Origin: CAZQEZ01 sp964592475
GTDB lineage: Bacteria; Bacteroidota; Bacteroidia; Cytophagales; Cyclobacteriaceae
Reading direction: 5' to 3'
Length of the DNA: 16,135 nucleotides
Assembly (NCBI GenBank): GCA_964592475.1
Contig: CAZQEZ010000096.1
Span: 1 to 16,135 of the forward strand
Below, piece after piece: positions 14,225-16,135 of this stretch. Numbering within the stretch: the first letter of the stretch is position 1; the number at the start of each line of letters is the position of its first letter. The position numbers and the translations under genes are program-made. The notes below the pieces were generated by a model that worked only from the letters and a program-made list of their open reading frames with translations, had not been told where the DNA came from and searched no databases.

Positions 14225-15460
14225 ATGAAAAAATTATTAGTAATATTATTTTTATTTACTATTGCTGCTTGTGATGAAAACAATGTGAAGCCGGAAGAGG
14301 AAAACCTGCCAAATCTCAAGCCCTTGAGCAACCAGCAAGTTCAATTAGTGGAGGCATCCAATCAATTCTCATTCAATATCATTCAAAAACTGGATGAGCA
14401 AGAAGCCGACAAAAACTTCTTCATTTCGCCCTTAAGTATTGGGTACGCGTTAGGTATGGTATACAATGGAGCTGATGGTGATACTAAGCAAGGGATTAAG
14501 CAAACCTTGGACTTCGGAGAGCTTACTGATGAAGATATTAATTCCTCTTTTATGAATTTGACCGACCAGCTTTTGACGATGGATAATAAAGTTGAGTTGG
14601 GTTTGGCCAATTCAATCTGGTATAAAAATACCTATAACATCAATCCTTCCTTTTTAGACAAAATGCAAAAATACTACGATGCAAAGATTGAAGGAATTGA
14701 TTTTGATGCTGCGGAATCAGTTGATATAATCAATGGATGGATAGAAGATAAAACCAACGATAAAATAAAGGATATGCTGGAATCAATGCCTGCCAATGCT
14801 GCGATGTATTTAATCAATGCCATTTATTTTAATGCTGACTGGACTTTCCAGTTTGATGAATCTGCCACTCAAAAAGAAGATTTTTTACTCGAAGACGGTA
14901 GTTCGGAACAAGTAGAGATGATGTATAGCGAGGGTTCCACAGTCAACTATTTTAGCAATCAGGAGGTGGCGCTAATAGATATACCTTATGGCAATAAGCA
15001 ATTTCAGATGACCATTTTATTACCTCAACAGGGTTATTCAGTTGATAAAGTCTGGCAAAACATCACTCCGGTAGAACTTGCAACATTAGATGCTAACAGT
15101 GACACCACTACCGTGGAGCTTTACATGCCTAAATTTGAAATGAAATATAAAAAGCAACTTGATGAAATTTTAAAAGCTATGGGTATGGATAAAGCCTTTA
15201 CTGAATCCGCTGAATTTACAAAACTGCTGGCTGATGTATCAAATCTTTTTATCAGCAAAGTTTTACATCAGTCGTATTTAAAGGTAGACGAAAAAGGCTC
15301 GGAGGCTGCAGCAGCAACCATAGTAGAAGTTTCTGTTACCTCTTTAGATCCTGGTAAACCGAAAGAGATAAAGATCAATAGACCGTTTGCTTTTATGATA
15401 CGCGAAAAACATACCGGATCAATATTATTTGCCGGTAAAATGATAAACCCTAATTTGTGA
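14225..15460 (+). CDS. Lipoprotein serpin, inhibitory type
   Basis: A serine-protease inhibitor of the serpin superfamily, 411 aa, tethered as a lipoprotein. I chose ATG 14225, not the upstream TTG at 14198, because residues 1-15 then form a lipoprotein signal with lipobox IAAC (C16). The fold is complete: helix and sheet landmarks NFFISPLSIGYALGMVYNGA at about 64-83, VELGLANSIWY at about 123-133, LINAIYFNADW at about 196-206, the C-terminal serpin signature INRPFAFMIRE at 384-394 and the final strand GSILFAGKMINP. The reactive loop begins with the inhibitory hinge EKGSEAAAAT (356-365), small residues that let the loop insert. By standard numbering P1 falls near T372-S373, elastase-like or broad rather than trypsin-like, but the loop is about four residues longer than in human alpha-1-antitrypsin, so P1 is uncertain. 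A hairpin follows the stop. Confidence 0.95.
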   Translation: MKKLLVILFLFTIAACDENNVKPEEENLPNLKPLSNQQVQLVEASNQFSFNIIQKLDEQEADKNFFISPLSIGYALGMVYNGADGDTKQGIKQTLDFGELTDEDINSSFMNLTDQLLTMDNKVELGLANSIWYKNTYNINPSFLDKMQKYYDAKIEGIDFDAAESVDIINGWIEDKTNDKIKDMLESMPANAAMYLINAIYFNADWTFQFDESATQKEDFLLEDGSSEQVEMMYSEGSTVNYFSNQEVALIDIPYGNKQFQMTILLPQQGYSVDKVWQNITPVELATLDANSDTTTVELYMPKFEMKYKKQLDEILKAMGMDKAFTESAEFTKLLADVSNLFISKVLHQSYLKVDEKGSEAAAATIVEVSVTSLDPGKPKEIKINRPFAFMIREKHTGSILFAGKMINPNL

Positions 15461-15499
15461 TGTGAAACAATAAATAAATTTTCTTTTTTTAGAAATTGT

Positions 15500-15518
15500 T
15501 AAAAACCCAGGGTTTTTA
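15500..15518 (+). terminator. Probable terminator of the serpin gene
   Basis: TAAAAACC (15500-15507) pairs with GGTTTTTA (15511-15518) around a CAG loop, 39 bases after the serpin stop. The T-run is the 3' arm itself and the stem has few GC pairs, so it is a modest terminator by sequence. Confidence 0.5.
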
Positions 15519-15768
15519 GTATGCAAATTTGATTCTTCAATTCTTACATTTGCATTATTTGCCATTATTTTTTAATATATAGGTTCCATTATAGTTTTAC
15601 CTTGTTTATTATTACTGTTCTTAAGCTGTTATAACAGTTTTCTACATTTTATAAGCCTTTTGGATCATTTTCTTAAAATAACCATACCTCTTGAAAATAT
15701 TCAGCTTTTTAAAATATGTTATTAAATATCTAATTTTAATCACTTGTTTATAAAATGGAATATTAAAA
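15519..15768. other. Upstream region of the sensor gene with a candidate -7 box
   Basis: About 250 bases with no gene; the minus-strand frame 15642-15839 is a shadow. TACATTTG at 15545-15552 (plus strand) matches TAnnTTTG exactly, but a TTTG string lies only 13 bases upstream, short for a -33. If used, the leader would be about 210 bases. A 12-bp palindrome CTGTTATAACAG sits at 15626-15637. Confidence 0.4.
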
Positions 15769-16135
15769 ATGAAAAATGCATCTTTAAAAACCAAGCTATT
15801 AACGCTGGTTATTTTACCTGCTTTATTATGTACTTTCATAGCAGTAGTAATAGCTGCGGTGAAAATTAGAAATGAAGGAGAACAAGCTCTCGCTGCTAAA
15901 AGTAAAGCGATACTAACCCGCCTGGAGGCGGTAAGGTCTTATGTAGCTCAGCAGGGAATGTTAGATTACATATTAAAAGAAGCACAAGAAAAATATGCTG
16001 ACGGTAATGTTCCGGAATCAGAGAAAAAAAGAATTTTTAATCAGGTACCTATATTTGCCTCCATGGCCGTGGGAGAATCTAATGCTGCTAAAGAAAATTA
16101 TGAATTTAGAGTAGCCTCTAAAAATCCGAGAAACC
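15769..16135 (+). CDS. Membrane sensor with Tll0287-like (DUF3365) domain, partial (runs off window)
   Basis: Open from ATG 15769 to the end of the window (122 codons), so the C-terminal part is missing. It starts with a basic residue group and one TM helix at about residues 10-32 (LLTLVILPALLCTFIAVVIAAV), then a helical extracytoplasmic start (QALAAKSKAILTRLEAV) and SYVAQQG. The sequence ends in FRVASKNPRN, the characteristic motif of the Tll0287-like/DUF3365 sensor domain, found in chemoreceptors, histidine kinases and cyclases of many bacteria. The output domain lies beyond the window. No heme-binding CxxCH is seen in the visible part. The start is the first ATG after an A-rich leader. Domain assignment fairly confident, full identity not. 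Confidence 0.7.
   Translation, partial: MKNASLKTKLLTLVILPALLCTFIAVVIAAVKIRNEGEQALAAKSKAILTRLEAVRSYVAQQGMLDYILKEAQEKYADGNVPESEKKRIFNQVPIFASMAVGESNAAKENYEFRVASKNPRN

Noticed and set aside
15626..15637. 12-bp palindrome CTGTTATAACAG
   Set aside because: Several such palindromes are expected by chance in 16 kb of AT-rich DNA; nothing else marks it.

Overview
The window looks like a chromosomal segment of an AT-rich Bacteroidota, probably of the Cytophagales type; the assignment below phylum is an inference. The evidence is: Bacteroidota-style -7 promoter boxes (TAnnTTTG) ahead of several genes, almost no Shine-Dalgarno sequences but A-rich start regions, signal peptides ending in the 'FAQ'/'NGQ' style, several lipoprotein or outer-membrane-barrel products, and protein families common in that phylum (PD40 propellers, FkbM methyltransferase, S1 sulfatase, serpin, DUF805).

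Layout. 1-3017: a secreted PD40 beta-propeller protein (+) runs convergently, with a 3-base gap, into an orphan sigma-54 response regulator (-) whose promoter box lies inside a GTGCAAA-N8-TTTGCAC dyad. 3018-4220: a small secreted protein (-) with its own terminator and a small one-TM protein (+) are divergently arranged; the second ends in a bidirectional terminator. 4236-8292 (-): a 1020-residue outer-membrane protein that joins a zinc-protease-like domain, a TolB-like propeller and an Omp85-like barrel, then an FkbM methyltransferase. 8293-9977: an AT-rich accessory patch with the remains of a tightly overlapped three-gene operon (ATPase C-terminal fragment, STAS-like DUF4325 protein, frameshifted membrane protein). 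It is bounded by a tRNA-Leu(GAG) gene on the minus strand. 10140-12034: a lipoprotein sulfatase (+) facing a DUF805 membrane protein (-) across a 13-bp-arm hairpin. 12354-14089 (-): an alpha/beta hydrolase and a histone-deacetylase-family enzyme, 17 bases apart, likely one operon. 14225-15460 (+): a lipoprotein serpin with an intact inhibitory hinge. 15769-16135 (+): the start of a membrane sensor that runs off the window.

Most genes are ordinary housekeeping or envelope functions that do not form one pathway. Many products are exported (propeller proteins, sulfatase, serpin, protease-barrel), which fits a surface-active heterotroph degrading sulfated polymers. The most unusual part is the ATPase-remnant/STAS-like/membrane-protein operon next to tRNA-Leu. 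Its 23-nt and 4-nt overlaps show that it was once one functional unit, possibly a partner-switching-like accessory system, but at least one and perhaps two members now appear broken. The membrane-protein frameshift coincides exactly with a U UUU UUA slippery heptamer, so programmed frameshifting cannot be excluded from sequence alone.
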